Shown in pieces: positions 43,639 to 50,796 of a stretch of 51,737 nucleotides of DNA. The notes under the pieces are model-generated. The model was given only the letters and a program-made list of their open reading frames with translations, searched no databases and was not told the DNA's origin. The translations under genes were made by a program, and so were the position numbers. Numbering within the stretch: position 1 is the first letter of the stretch; each line of letters starts with the position of its first letter. This stretch comes from Candidatus Dactylopiibacterium sp. (GTDB lineage Bacteria > Pseudomonadota > Gammaproteobacteria > Burkholderiales > Rhodocyclaceae), in contig JAVHXQ010000024.1 in the NCBI GenBank assembly GCA_031119555.1, positions 1-51,737 on the forward strand, written 5' to 3'.

Positions 43639-44385
43639 ATGGATATTCCACGCATTTTCAACATCACCGAAAGCGCCCACCGCATCCACAACCCCATCAC
43701 CCCCGCCAAACTTGCCGCGCTGGGCGAGGCCTTGCGCCTGGAGCCCGGCACCCGCGTGCTCGATCTCGCCTGCGGGTCCGGTGAAATGCTGTGCACCTGG
43801 GCTCGCGACCATGGCGTGACGGGCCTGGGCATAGACATGAGCGCGCTGTTCGCCGCCCAGGCCGAACGCCGCGCGCGCGAACTCGGCGTTGCGCGGCAGG
43901 TGGCGTTCATCCATGGCGACGCGGCAGGCTATGTTTCAGCCGAGAAGGCCGGCGTGGCCGCCTGCGTGGGCGCCACCTGGATCGCGGGCGGCGTCGCGGG
44001 CACGGTCGCGCTGCTGGCGCAAAGCCTGCGCGCCGGGGGAATCCTCCTCATCGGCGAGCCCTACTGGCGCCAGATGCCGCCCACCGAAGAAATGGCACGA
44101 CAATGCCTTGCCCGGTCGATCGCCGATTTTCTCCCGCTGCCGGCGCTGCTCGCCTCGTTTGGCGAATTGGGCTACGACGTGGTGGAAATGATGCTGGCCG
44201 ACCAGGACGGCTGGGACCGCTACGAAGCCGCCAAATGGCTGACCATGCGCCGCTGGCTGGACGCCCACCCCGACGACGAACTGGCCGCCGAGGTACGCGC
44301 ACGGCTCACCACCGAGCCCGTGCGCCACGCAACCTGTACGCGTGAATACCTCGGCTGGGGCGTGTTCGCGTTGATGGCGCGCTGA
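43639..44385 (+). CDS. yjhP: YjhP-family SAM-dependent methyltransferase
   Basis: 248 residues. Class I methyltransferase with SAM-binding VLDLACGSGEMLCTWARDHG and the GIDMSALFAAQ motif. Overall it is very close to E. coli YjhP: MDIPRIFNITESAHRIHNP at the start, then FIHGDAAGYV, ACVGATWIAGG, LLIGEPYWRQMP, YDVVEMMLADQDGWDRYEAA and GWGVFALMAR at the end. The methyl acceptor is unknown. An AAGGAAA ribosome-binding site precedes the ATG. In E. coli yjhP closes the topAI-yjhQ-yjhP operon; here it directly follows yjhX. Confidence 0.93.
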   Translation: MDIPRIFNITESAHRIHNPITPAKLAALGEALRLEPGTRVLDLACGSGEMLCTWARDHGVTGLGIDMSALFAAQAERRARELGVARQVAFIHGDAAGYVSAEKAGVAACVGATWIAGGVAGTVALLAQSLRAGGILLIGEPYWRQMPPTEEMARQCLARSIADFLPLPALLASFGELGYDVVEMMLADQDGWDRYEAAKWLTMRRWLDAHPDDELAAEVRARLTTEPVRHATCTREYLGWGVFALMAR

Positions 44386-44399
44386 GCTGCCTTGCCTCT

Positions 44400-44419
44400 C
44401 GCCAGCCATGTGGCTGGCG
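44400..44419. repeat. Hairpin after yjhP
   Basis: Perfect inverted repeat CGCCAGCC-ATGT-GGCTGGCG, 14 bp after the yjhP stop, without a U run. It is the last GC-rich element before the lower-GC His-Xaa-Ser region. Confidence 0.6.
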
Positions 44420-44599
44420 GGGAGGGGCTGCCATCACTAACGCACATGACCTATGCCTGAAAGCTTGGCATAGCTGCAGTAGAGCGAGGTTATCTCTATC
44501 TATACATGCACTTATGAACGCCAAAGCGATTAAATTAGCTTTGCATTTCTGATCCCGACGGACCGGAATCACGTGCCCGTTCTGAGATTTCGTCCGACC

Positions 44600-45811
44600 T
44601 CATGTCGTGAAGGGCTGCAAGTATTCGCTGTGACGGTACATTATTTGGGTCGAGAAGAAACCTCCGCATTCTGACTTACGAACGCAGCCTGTGCATTGCG
44701 GCAAATACTCGTTTTTCCAATCGGAAATGGATTTTCTGTAAACGTCTTCGACGTCCTGGTTCACGAGGCACAGCTGGTGATTGTATACAGAGCAGTGCAT
44801 GCCGTAGCTGCGCAGCACATCCACCGCTTCGGATAATGTATCCCGATAGTCGTGCGGATCAGCCCACAGAAAATCCAGGTTGGCACGAGTAAAACCCGTA
44901 ATCTCAAGCCCCATCAACGCCACGTGGTCGACAAACAGTAGGTTGCGAGCGATGAATTCGCATGTTTGTACGAGCCTTGGAAGTGTTTGCTTGTGCACCA
45001 CTACGCGAATCTCTACCCGAAGGCCATGGCGTTTAAGATTTAGAATTCCATGAATGGTTTCATCAAACGCTCCTCGAGACTGGACCACATAGTCGTGGCG
45101 CACTGGGTCGTCGGAGTAGAGCGGGATGCCCAGTTGCAGGTGAGGATGGCGTACATTTCCAAGCTTGGCGGTAAATGATTCGCTTTTGAATGAACGTCCG
45201 TTGGTAAGTACATCAAGCGCCGTGCCGGGTAAGTTGAGTTTAGCCGATGATATAAGTTCAATGAACCTGTCACCATGTAACGTAGGTTCACCTCCGGTAA
45301 AACCAATGTTGGCCGTGCCGGGAGGAATCATTCGGATGAGTTCGTAAGCGTCGTCCAGAAGCCAGCTGTCGTCAGCTCGCTTAGGTGGCTGGCTGCACAT
45401 CAGGCATAGCTGATTGCAACGCTCTGTCAGCAAGAGCGAGTTGTTCGGAGAGTTTTTCCGGAACAGCACCGAGATGTTCTCACCCTCGGGGTTAAGTCGG
45501 ACGATGTCACCCATTTCAAGATAGACATAGGCTTCGGGGAGCAAATATAGATCTGGAAGGCCTGCCGCTGCCTGCTCAGCGGCTGCCAACGCCGCTTCTG
45601 CCCCGCAAAGAAGTACTCCTGCGAAAGGCTTCGCCTCACGCAGGGTGGAAACTAGCTCCTCGGTCAGCTCCGCGAGCTGGTCTCCTTTGATAAGCAAGGC
45701 GGTGTTGTGGCGCAAGGCGGACGGTAGCAACGCATTGCTTGTGACATGCACCATACGCGATTGCTTCGTCGATGTATTCCGGGCCTGGATTTTTCCCCGA
45801 AGTTTCAGCAT
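44600..45811 (-). CDS. hxsC: His-Xaa-Ser system radical SAM maturase HxsC
   Basis: 403 residues. Radical SAM enzyme with the cluster motif CNQLCLMC (Cys132, Cys136, Cys139) in LLLTERCNQLCLMCSQPPKR, GFTGGEPTLHG (the GGE motif) and a C-terminal Cys group CTGCVRKSECGGFF resembling a SPASM-type auxiliary-cluster site. About 120 residues precede the radical SAM core, as in HxsC proteins. It should modify the HxsA repeat peptide together with HxsB. The start (MLKLRGKIQ) overlaps hxsB by seven bases; an ORF start 31 codons upstream is inside hxsB. It is the last gene of the minus-strand cluster. Confidence 0.88.
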   Translation of the reverse strand: MLKLRGKIQARNTSTKQSRMVHVTSNALLPSALRHNTALLIKGDQLAELTEELVSTLREAKPFAGVLLCGAEAALAAAEQAAAGLPDLYLLPEAYVYLEMGDIVRLNPEGENISVLFRKNSPNNSLLLTERCNQLCLMCSQPPKRADDSWLLDDAYELIRMIPPGTANIGFTGGEPTLHGDRFIELISSAKLNLPGTALDVLTNGRSFKSESFTAKLGNVRHPHLQLGIPLYSDDPVRHDYVVQSRGAFDETIHGILNLKRHGLRVEIRVVVHKQTLPRLVQTCEFIARNLLFVDHVALMGLEITGFTRANLDFLWADPHDYRDTLSEAVDVLRSYGMHCSVYNHQLCLVNQDVEDVYRKSISDWKNEYLPQCTGCVRKSECGGFFSTQIMYRHSEYLQPFTT

Positions 45812-47280
45812 GTATGAGCCCACCGGGTAAACAATCGGCGTACGAACGGATCTTGCTCCATCCGGGCAATGAGCCCGCGGAAAATGTGCATATTGCGTTG
45901 GCAAAACTCGCTTTCGGGCTTACGTCCGACCATATCCTGATGTTGGCGCCAATGAAACACAGGGTCCGCGCCACACCAAGGCTCGAAGGCGCAGTCCGTG
46001 CACATTGGCGCGGAGTATGAAAATGTCTCGTCGATAGCTTGGAGGAACGTCTCGTTGGTGTAGAGCGTCTCAAAACTGTCGTCTACGGTCCCTAGCAAGA
46101 ACGTGTCGTCTTTCATTTCGGCCAGCATGCGCGATTCATCGCTTGCGTACACCGTGCCGTTGTAATTGTAAATAACTCCGGCCATTCCAATGCCGGCCGG
46201 AGAGCGAAGGTCGACATAGCCCGGGTCGCGGCAGGTTAGCATCTTGGTAAGAACCGTGCTGGCGTAATATTCGCGAAAGTCCAGCCCCTGCCGGTTGAGT
46301 TCTATGATGTAGTCGAGCGCTTCGTCATAGAACTGGAGCCAGCGCTCTGCATTGTAGGCACGGAAAAATCGGGTTTTTAGTGCGAAACCATAGGGCGACA
46401 AAGGGCGCAGGAATATGCCTCCGAACTCCTGTAGCACATACTCATCTACGATCTCGCGGGCCCGTGAAAGACTTGCCTCTGTGGTGGTCATGAGTGCGCT
46501 GACCGAACGACGCCCCAATCGCTGCCGAGCTCGAGCGATGCCAGCGATTGTTCTCTCGTAAGAGTCGCCGCCGGGGCGCGGCCTGTTCGCGTTGTGCAGG
46601 TCACGCGGACCATCAAGCGAGGTGGACATACCAATCTCATGCTGCGCGCAGAAGTCGAGCATGTCATCCGTCGCCACGGAGAGGTTGGTGGCTACGATGA
46701 ATTTGAGGTCCTTAGGATCTGCCAGATGTTTATTTGCATCCTTTGCAAACAAGACTACATGCTTGAGCAACTCGAAATTCAGGAAGGACTCTCCGCCCTG
46801 AAATTCAATCTTTACTGCGGGATTGGGCGAGCGCAGGGTCAAAGCCACTGCCTTCTCCGCATGCTCTCGACTCATGTCGAAAGCGAGTTTGTCTTCAGAC
46901 TGACGGGATACTTGGCAGTATGGACAAGAATGGTCACATCGCTGCGTGAGCACAAACATGTGGAGTCCCGTCCAGTTAGCCAAGTGCTCATTTCGCGTGC
47001 GCACTTTTATGGCTAACAGATCGGGGGCCATCTTCGAATGCTCGTCCGTCAGGAAATGTCGCGCACGCAAATCGACGTACAGTGGCTCATCCGCGCGGAG
47101 CTTACCGCTGACCAAGCGGTGTAGCGGTTCCCGTTCAAGCAGCATGTACTCGCCAGCGATATTGGTCACCACATAGCGTATGGCGTCCAAAGATGTAAAG
47201 CTAAAGGGAAGTAGCGAGTACTGCGCGACCTTGCCCGAGGCTTGTTGGTCAAAAAAAGAGATGGGTTCAAATCTGCTCAT
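45805..47280 (-). CDS. hxsB: His-Xaa-Ser system radical SAM maturase HxsB
   Basis: 491 residues. N-terminal domain of ~100 residues, then the radical SAM site FVLTQRCDHSCPYCQVSRQ (Cys115, Cys119, Cys122), FQGGESFLNF, TSLDGPRDLHNANRP and the SPASM-like C-terminal cysteines CTDCAFEPWCGADPVFHW and EFCQRNMH. HxsB and HxsC always occur as a pair in this system and are thought to install the modification on HxsA; the chemistry is not known to me. It starts seven bases after hxsD and overlaps hxsC by seven, a tight operon. Base composition is visibly lower in G+C than the flanking genes, suggesting horizontal acquisition. Confidence 0.9.
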   Translation of the reverse strand: MSRFEPISFFDQQASGKVAQYSLLPFSFTSLDAIRYVVTNIAGEYMLLEREPLHRLVSGKLRADEPLYVDLRARHFLTDEHSKMAPDLLAIKVRTRNEHLANWTGLHMFVLTQRCDHSCPYCQVSRQSEDKLAFDMSREHAEKAVALTLRSPNPAVKIEFQGGESFLNFELLKHVVLFAKDANKHLADPKDLKFIVATNLSVATDDMLDFCAQHEIGMSTSLDGPRDLHNANRPRPGGDSYERTIAGIARARQRLGRRSVSALMTTTEASLSRAREIVDEYVLQEFGGIFLRPLSPYGFALKTRFFRAYNAERWLQFYDEALDYIIELNRQGLDFREYYASTVLTKMLTCRDPGYVDLRSPAGIGMAGVIYNYNGTVYASDESRMLAEMKDDTFLLGTVDDSFETLYTNETFLQAIDETFSYSAPMCTDCAFEPWCGADPVFHWRQHQDMVGRKPESEFCQRNMHIFRGLIARMEQDPFVRRLFTRWAHTC

Positions 47281-47287
47281 GGGGCAC

Positions 47288-47620
47288 TCAGCTTGTTACC
47301 AGCGTACCGTCTGCTGCGATGAGGCCGGACCGAGAGAACGCATGCGCCAAGATCAGATTTCGTACCCCTTCTGTCTGGGCACGAATCTGCTCGCGGAGCT
47401 GCTGGTCTAGTGCTTCGTTATAGAGATGTTGCACTAGTCGAGTCAGCTCAATGTCTGATTTTCCTGCGAGCATGCTTATCGTAACGTGAACGACGCTGGT
47501 GTCGTTTTGCGCAACTAGCCGAATTTCAAACGAAGCTTGGTTCGAGAAGCGGTGGCAAGCCTTCTCAACAGTCATGAGCGAGTAGACCCTCGCGTCAAAA
47601 TCGATGACTCGGGATTCCAT
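47288..47620 (-). CDS. hxsD: His-Xaa-Ser system protein HxsD
   Basis: 110 residues, soluble, without a signal peptide. FDARVYSLMTVEKACHRFSN and LYNEALDQQLREQIRAQTEGVRN match the HxsD pattern, where Leu-Asn-(D/E)-x-Leu and a downstream Gln-x-Leu-Arg-Glu are conserved. HxsD is thought to deliver the precursor to the radical SAM enzymes, by analogy with peptide-recognition proteins of other RiPP systems; that role is inference. The start (MESRVIDF) has AAGGA ten bases upstream. It comes seven bases before hxsB and 138 bp after hxsA, separated from it by a terminator-like hairpin. Confidence 0.85.
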   Translation of the reverse strand: MESRVIDFDARVYSLMTVEKACHRFSNQASFEIRLVAQNDTSVVHVTISMLAGKSDIELTRLVQHLYNEALDQQLREQIRAQTEGVRNLILAHAFSRSGLIAADGTLVTS

Positions 47621-47647
47621 CAGGATGCATCCTTGATTGAGCGAACG

Positions 47648-47669
47648 ACCACATGTGGTTGCATGCAAC
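47648..47669. promoter_or_regulatory. Two adjoining 12-bp palindromes upstream of hxsD
   Basis: ACCACATGTGGT (47648-47659) and GTTGCATGCAAC (47658-47669) are each perfect palindromes and overlap by two bases, about 28-50 bp upstream of the hxsD start. They could be operators or part of RNA structure. Confidence 0.4.
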
Positions 47670-47671
47670 AC

Positions 47672-47699
47672 GAAAACAAACGCCCCGAAAGCCGGGGCG
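47672..47699 (-). terminator. Terminator-like hairpin between hxsA and hxsD
   Basis: On the minus strand the stem CGCCCCG-GCTTT-CGGGGCG is followed by TTTGTTTT. It lies about 60 bp after the hxsA stop and ~50 bp before hxsD. Partial read-through would make the precursor transcript more abundant than that of the maturation enzymes, a common RiPP arrangement. Confidence 0.7.
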
Positions 47700-47758
47700 T
47701 CTGACAAACTATCCTCACACACCACCTAAGCAAGATACGGTGGCGCGCGTCTTACGAC

Positions 47759-48061
47759 TCAGTAGCCCGAGCGGTGACTGTAGTGACTGGCATGCGAGGC
47801 ATGCGATGCGTGAGACGCGTGCGAGCGATGGTAGGCAAACAGTTGCCCGGATCCCGTTGGCTTCATCATCAAGGAATGCAACTCTCCTTGCTTGACGTAA
47901 AACGATTCGGTAAAGCCGAGCTTGTTGCTGGTGCCCTGTTCCGTCGGCGCTGGTGATCTTTCCGGTGTGAGGGCCGGTGCGGACTGAAGCTTCGCAGGCA
48001 CTTCGCTGCTCAAGGCTGCTGCCGCCATTGCAACCGGAATCAAAAATGAGAATTTTTTCAT
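47759..48061 (-). CDS. hxsA: HxsA precursor: secreted His-Xaa-Ser repeat protein
   Basis: 100 residues. A Sec-type signal (MKKFSFLIPVAMAAAALSSE) leads a 55-residue spacer, then GFTESFYVKQGELHSLMMKP and, at residues 78-98, seven tandem His-Xaa-Ser units (HRS, four HAS, HYS, HRS) ending in GY. This repeat is the defining target of the Hxs radical SAM system; histidines every third residue would lie in one row and could bind metal or become crosslinked after modification. The signal implies export after or during modification. AAGGGGG upstream of the ATG supports the start. It is shorter than many HxsA proteins, with little beyond signal and repeat. Confidence 0.9.
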   Translation of the reverse strand: MKKFSFLIPVAMAAAALSSEVPAKLQSAPALTPERSPAPTEQGTSNKLGFTESFYVKQGELHSLMMKPTGSGQLFAYHRSHASHASHASHASHYSHRSGY

Positions 48062-48468
48062 GTCGCCCCCTTTTTTCTGACGATTTTGATCATGATCGAT
48101 TTATAGAGAGAATTGGAGAGTTGTGCTGGTGGGTTGACGTACAGCAAATCGATGTGTCGTTTTTTAACAAAGCTCCCGGAGTAAGGCTGAGTCGCAACGA
48201 GCGTTCTAGGCACTACACGTTACTGTGCAAGGGCAGAGGGTATTGAGGGGCTTCGCCGATAGGAGACAGCTTTGTTCAACTATCCCTAATCGCTGCTATG
48301 CCGCTTCCTATCGCCGTGCGTTATAACGTCGCCTCCGCTTCGCAGCAGTTGAAAACTAGAACTCGGTCGGATCTGACGCCCCCTCGTTTCTTCATTACTT
48401 CGCAGAGTAGGCTCGACCCGAGGCGGTGATGGCGCTCGATGAGCGCCCTCTGCCGATGGGCAGGCAAA
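48062..48468. other. AT-rich region upstream of hxsA
   Basis: 407 bp without a convincing gene. Near the hxsA end it holds a TATAAA -10-like sequence (minus strand, plus 48100-48105) and an FNR-like palindrome at 48086-48099. The remainder, to the start of the frameshifted remnant, is mixed-composition DNA, possibly the edge of an acquired segment. Confidence 0.45.
48086..48099. promoter_or_regulatory. FNR/ANR-like box near hxsA
   Basis: TTGATCATGATCGA matches the FNR consensus TTGAT-N4-ATCAA at nine of ten positions. It is centred about 31 bp before the hxsA ATG and downstream of the TATAAA element, so if real it would more likely repress than activate. Confidence 0.35.
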
Positions 48469-49009
48469 TTATTGGCCTGCGGTAGCCCACTTGCCGTCTT
48501 TCAGGCAGAGCATGATGAAGCGGCTCGTTTCTTCGTCCGACACCGTAATGTTCTCGGGGCTGGTGTAATCACCGTTTCCCCGATGCTGACGAGCTTGAGC
48601 GACGTGGTGCCCGAATACAGGCGGCCATTGATCTGGTATCGCCTTGAACGGCGACCACGGTCTGATTGGCCGTTACCCAGGCATTGGCGCGAGGAAACAT
48701 CCCCCGATGCATTGCGAATACCCACGGTGAGGTCGCGTTCCGGCGTGACGGTGCCTTGGTCGTCAGGCTTCCGCTTCCCGGATTGCCGGGGTGCTGCAGG
48801 ATGGCACCGGGATGGGCAATGGCCGTATCCGGCGCGAGGGTGACGCCCCCGACGATCTTGCCGATATTGCTGTCACGCGGGGCGCATGCCGGACCAGCCC
48901 TGCTTGCCCAGGGGATGTCGTCCATGAACTGCACGCCGTTCTTGAAGATGGCGTTCGGGGCATTGCCTTGGTGGCCGGGCCTGCGCCCCAGGATTGCGGG
49001 CGGGAACAC
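48469..49009 (-). pseudogene. Frameshifted remnant, resembling a pilV/shufflon-type pilin C-terminal region
   Basis: On the minus strand sensible protein fragments follow each other in different frames: FKNGVQFMDDIPW, then IGKIVGGVTLAPDTAIAHPG, TVTPERDLTVGIRNASGD, ANAWVTANQTVVAVQGD, INGRLYSGTTSLKLVSIGET, and VSDEETSRFIMLCLKDGKW before TAA at 48469-48471. At least three frame changes are needed, so the gene is dead unless there are sequencing errors. The NGRLYSG ... LCLKDGKW ending recalls the C-termini of PilV/shufflon-type minor pilins and tail-fibre-like proteins; this identity is a guess. The plus-strand ORFs over it look like shadows. Confidence 0.35.
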
Positions 49010-49172
49010 GCGGGGTGGGCGGATTAGCAGGCCTGTTGGCCGGGCAGGAATTGCAGGGGGGGCAGGCGCCCGTCTGGCATTTCTGACCGGGGCCGCGCAC
49101 GCACGGTCGCGATGGGGCGAGAGTCCGGGCCGGGATCAACCAGAGGTGAGCGCGCGCTCTGCCGGCCGGGCG

Positions 49173-49511
49173 TTACGGGCGAATGCGCGCTGCCCAGCCG
49201 TTGGCCTGCAACGTTGCCTGGCAGCTGGGGCAGCCGACCCAGGGCAGGCAATCGCAGGCGAGTGCGACGTAACCCGCACCCGTCACGGACTGCCCGGCGA
49301 TCAGATTGGTGGGGGAGGGGCGCGGAGCGGAGGGCGCGGCGCGACCCTTGGCCGGTGCGGGTTCGGCCGGCGCGCCGGTCAGCCAGCGCTGGAAGGTGGC
49401 GAGGTTGGCGACGTTCTGCACGTACCACACCTTGCGGCTGGCATCCCAGCGGGCGCCCAGGCGCTTGGCTTCGTCCTTCTCTGCAAACGGCACGCGCAGA
49501 TCCACTCTCAT
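49173..49511 (-). CDS. DUF5710-domain protein
   Basis: 112 residues. The N-terminal RVDLRVPFAEKDEAKRLGARWDASRKVWYV is the DUF5710 motif (Val-Pro-Phe-x-Glu-Lys-Asp-x-Ala-Lys-x-Leu-Gly-Ala-Arg-Trp-Asp ... Trp-Tyr-Val), a small module common on mobile elements and in DNA-processing proteins, of unknown exact role. A Pro/Ala linker leads to a short C-terminal part with Cys pairs (LACDCLPWVGCPSC) that could bind zinc. AGGGAG ten bases upstream supports the ATG. A longer upstream frame is not supported. Confidence 0.75.
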   Translation of the reverse strand: MRVDLRVPFAEKDEAKRLGARWDASRKVWYVQNVANLATFQRWLTGAPAEPAPAKGRAAPSAPRPSPTNLIAGQSVTGAGYVALACDCLPWVGCPSCQATLQANGWAARIRP

Positions 49512-49757
49512 CTTGGCAATACTCCCTGGGGCGCAATTCTGGATACGGGGCGGCAGTCTAGCGCGCGGTCGCGCCATCGTGGCCGGCATCGGGTCCGGGC
49601 GGGAAGAAATCGCCTCGGCGGGCGGCGTCGGCACGAGGAAACCAGCCCTCCGCCAAACCCCCGCAGACGATGCCACGCCCGCGCTCGCTTTGCCGCGGGC
49701 GGGGGCGCCGATGAGGCGGGCGCGCAAAAGTGGGCAGAGGGATGGGCATAAACAAAA

Positions 49758-49775
49758 AGCGCCCCGAAAGGCGCT
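49758..49775 (-). terminator. Terminator of tRNA-Ser
   Basis: On the minus strand AGCGCC-TTTCGG-GGCGCT is followed by TTTTGTTT, 16 bp beyond the tRNA CCA end. Confidence 0.8.
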
Positions 49776-49790
49776 CTGTGTCTATGTTTC

Positions 49791-49880
49791 TGGCGGAGGC
49801 GGTGAGATTCGAACTCACGGATGGCTTTCACCATCGCCGGTTTTCAAGACCGGTGCATTCAACCGCTCTGCCACGCCTCC
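49791..49880 (-). tRNA. tRNA-Ser (anticodon UGA)
   Basis: A 90-base minus-strand gene including encoded CCA. The acceptor stem GGAGGCG pairs with CGCCTCC, G is the discriminator base, the anticodon stem CCGGT/ACCGG holds loop CTTGAAA with anticodon TGA (plus-strand 49844-49846), there is a long class-II variable arm, and the T arm contains GTTCGAATC. The length and variable arm fix the serine identity. The remnant and the DUF5710 gene lie just downstream, so the tRNA may once have served as an integration site. Confidence 0.97.
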
Positions 49881-49937
49881 GGGCTTGCGGAAGGCGCGAA
49901 TTGTGCCGAAGGCGTCGGTCGCTGTCCAGCCGGGCGC

Positions 49938-50384
49938 TCAGCGCGGGCGGGCTGCGTCGGCCCAGCAGTTGGGGGTCTCGAAGATGCGCACGTTCTCGAG
50001 CGTGAGGGCTTTGTCGCAAAGCGCGTTGATGTGCGGCGCGAGGATCTCGTAGGCCTTGGCGGCGAGGTTCTCGGCGGTGGGCACTACGTCGAGCACGACG
50101 GTGCGGTGGTCGGGCAGGGTGTCCAGCATGGCGCGCACGATGCGGTCGCCCTCATAGACGAGGAAGGCGTGGTCCCAGACGTCGACGATGAGCTCGCGCA
50201 CGAGCGACTTGATTTCGGAGAAGTCGAGCACCATGCCGTTGCGCGGGTCGCCGTCCATGCGCGTGACATCGCCCGAGACGGTGACTTCGATGGCATAGCG
50301 ATGGCCATGCAGGTGGCGGCAGAGGCTGCGGTGGTCGGGGATGCGGTGGCCGGCATCGAACTCCAGGCGGCGGGTGATGATCAA
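49938..50384 (-). CDS. queD: 6-carboxy-tetrahydropterin synthase QueD
   Basis: 148 residues from a TTG start. QueD converts dihydroneopterin triphosphate to 6-carboxy-tetrahydropterin in queuosine biosynthesis. Visible are FDAGHRIPDHRS, the catalytic-Cys/zinc-His segment LCRHLHGHRYAIEVTV, VLDFSEIKSLV, DHAFLVYEGD and the PTAENLAAKAYEIL motif. The TTG is preferred because AGGA lies seven bases before it; a TTG 22 codons upstream has no such site and adds non-family sequence. It lies just upstream of the tRNA-Ser gene on the same strand. The rest of the queuosine pathway is not in the window. Confidence 0.93.
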   Translation of the reverse strand: MIITRRLEFDAGHRIPDHRSLCRHLHGHRYAIEVTVSGDVTRMDGDPRNGMVLDFSEIKSLVRELIVDVWDHAFLVYEGDRIVRAMLDTLPDHRTVVLDVVPTAENLAAKAYEILAPHINALCDKALTLENVRIFETPNCWADAARPR

Positions 50385-50454
50385 GGCGGATTCCTGTGGT
50401 GGTCGGCTGGGGCGCCGGAGGGCGCAATCCGCAATTGTAGCGGAACCCAAAACA

Positions 50455-50483
50455 AACCCCGTCGCGGGGAGGCTGACGGGGTT
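50455..50483 (-). terminator. Intrinsic terminator after the XRE-type gene
   Basis: A perfect nine-base stem AACCCCGTC / GACGGGGTT with an 11-base loop, followed on the minus strand by TGTTTT. It separates the XRE gene from queD. Confidence 0.85.
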
Positions 50484-50502
50484 CGCGGTCGAAGCGCCGG
50501 GC

Positions 50503-50796
50503 TTACTTCTCTTTCTTCTTGGCCTTGGCTTCTTTCTTGAGTGTGCGGTAGAGCTCGGCGTTGTGGGCGCGCAGGTACTCGATGACCTCGTAGTCGTCCT
50601 TGCGGATCTTGTCGATATCCACGTGCTCGATGTGCACGAGCCGCAGCAGCGCCTGGACGGGGCGGGGGATCGCGCGACCGCTTTCGTAGCGGGAGCCGCC
50701 GCTCTGGGTCACGCCGATGCTGGACCAGAACAGGGACTGGTTCAGGCCGAGCTTGCGGCGGAGCTCTCTGACGTCGAGATCGTTGAGGGTTTTCAT
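50503..50796 (-). CDS. XRE-type helix-turn-helix regulator
   Basis: 97 residues. VRELRRKLGLNQSLFWSSIGV then TQSGGSRYESGRAIP is an XRE/lambda-repressor helix-turn-helix (Gln-Ser-x-Phe-Trp then Ser-Arg-Tyr-Glu-Ser-Gly-Arg). The second half is charged and ends in a Lys-rich tail (LKKEAKAKKKEK). It has its own promoter and terminator. The target is unknown; tandem TATGC repeats across its -10 suggest self-control. Stand-alone proteins of this type are conserved in beta-proteobacteria next to queD/lysC. Confidence 0.85.
   Translation of the reverse strand: MKTLNDLDVRELRRKLGLNQSLFWSSIGVTQSGGSRYESGRAIPRPVQALLRLVHIEHVDIDKIRKDDYEVIEYLRAHNAELYRTLKKEAKAKKKEK

Noticed and set aside
47759-47840. The HxS-coding DNA considered as a CRISPR or DNA tandem repeat
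   Set aside because: The nine-base units differ at wobble positions and encode a protein repeat; there are no spacers.
48420-48435. GAGGCGGTGA shared with the 3' end of tRNA-Ser, considered as an attachment-site copy
   Set aside because: Only 10 bases match, easily due to chance in this composition, and no integrase gene is near.
48439-48843. A 134-codon plus-strand frame over the degenerate region
   Set aside because: No family features; the minus strand gives more sensible, though frame-broken, protein fragments.
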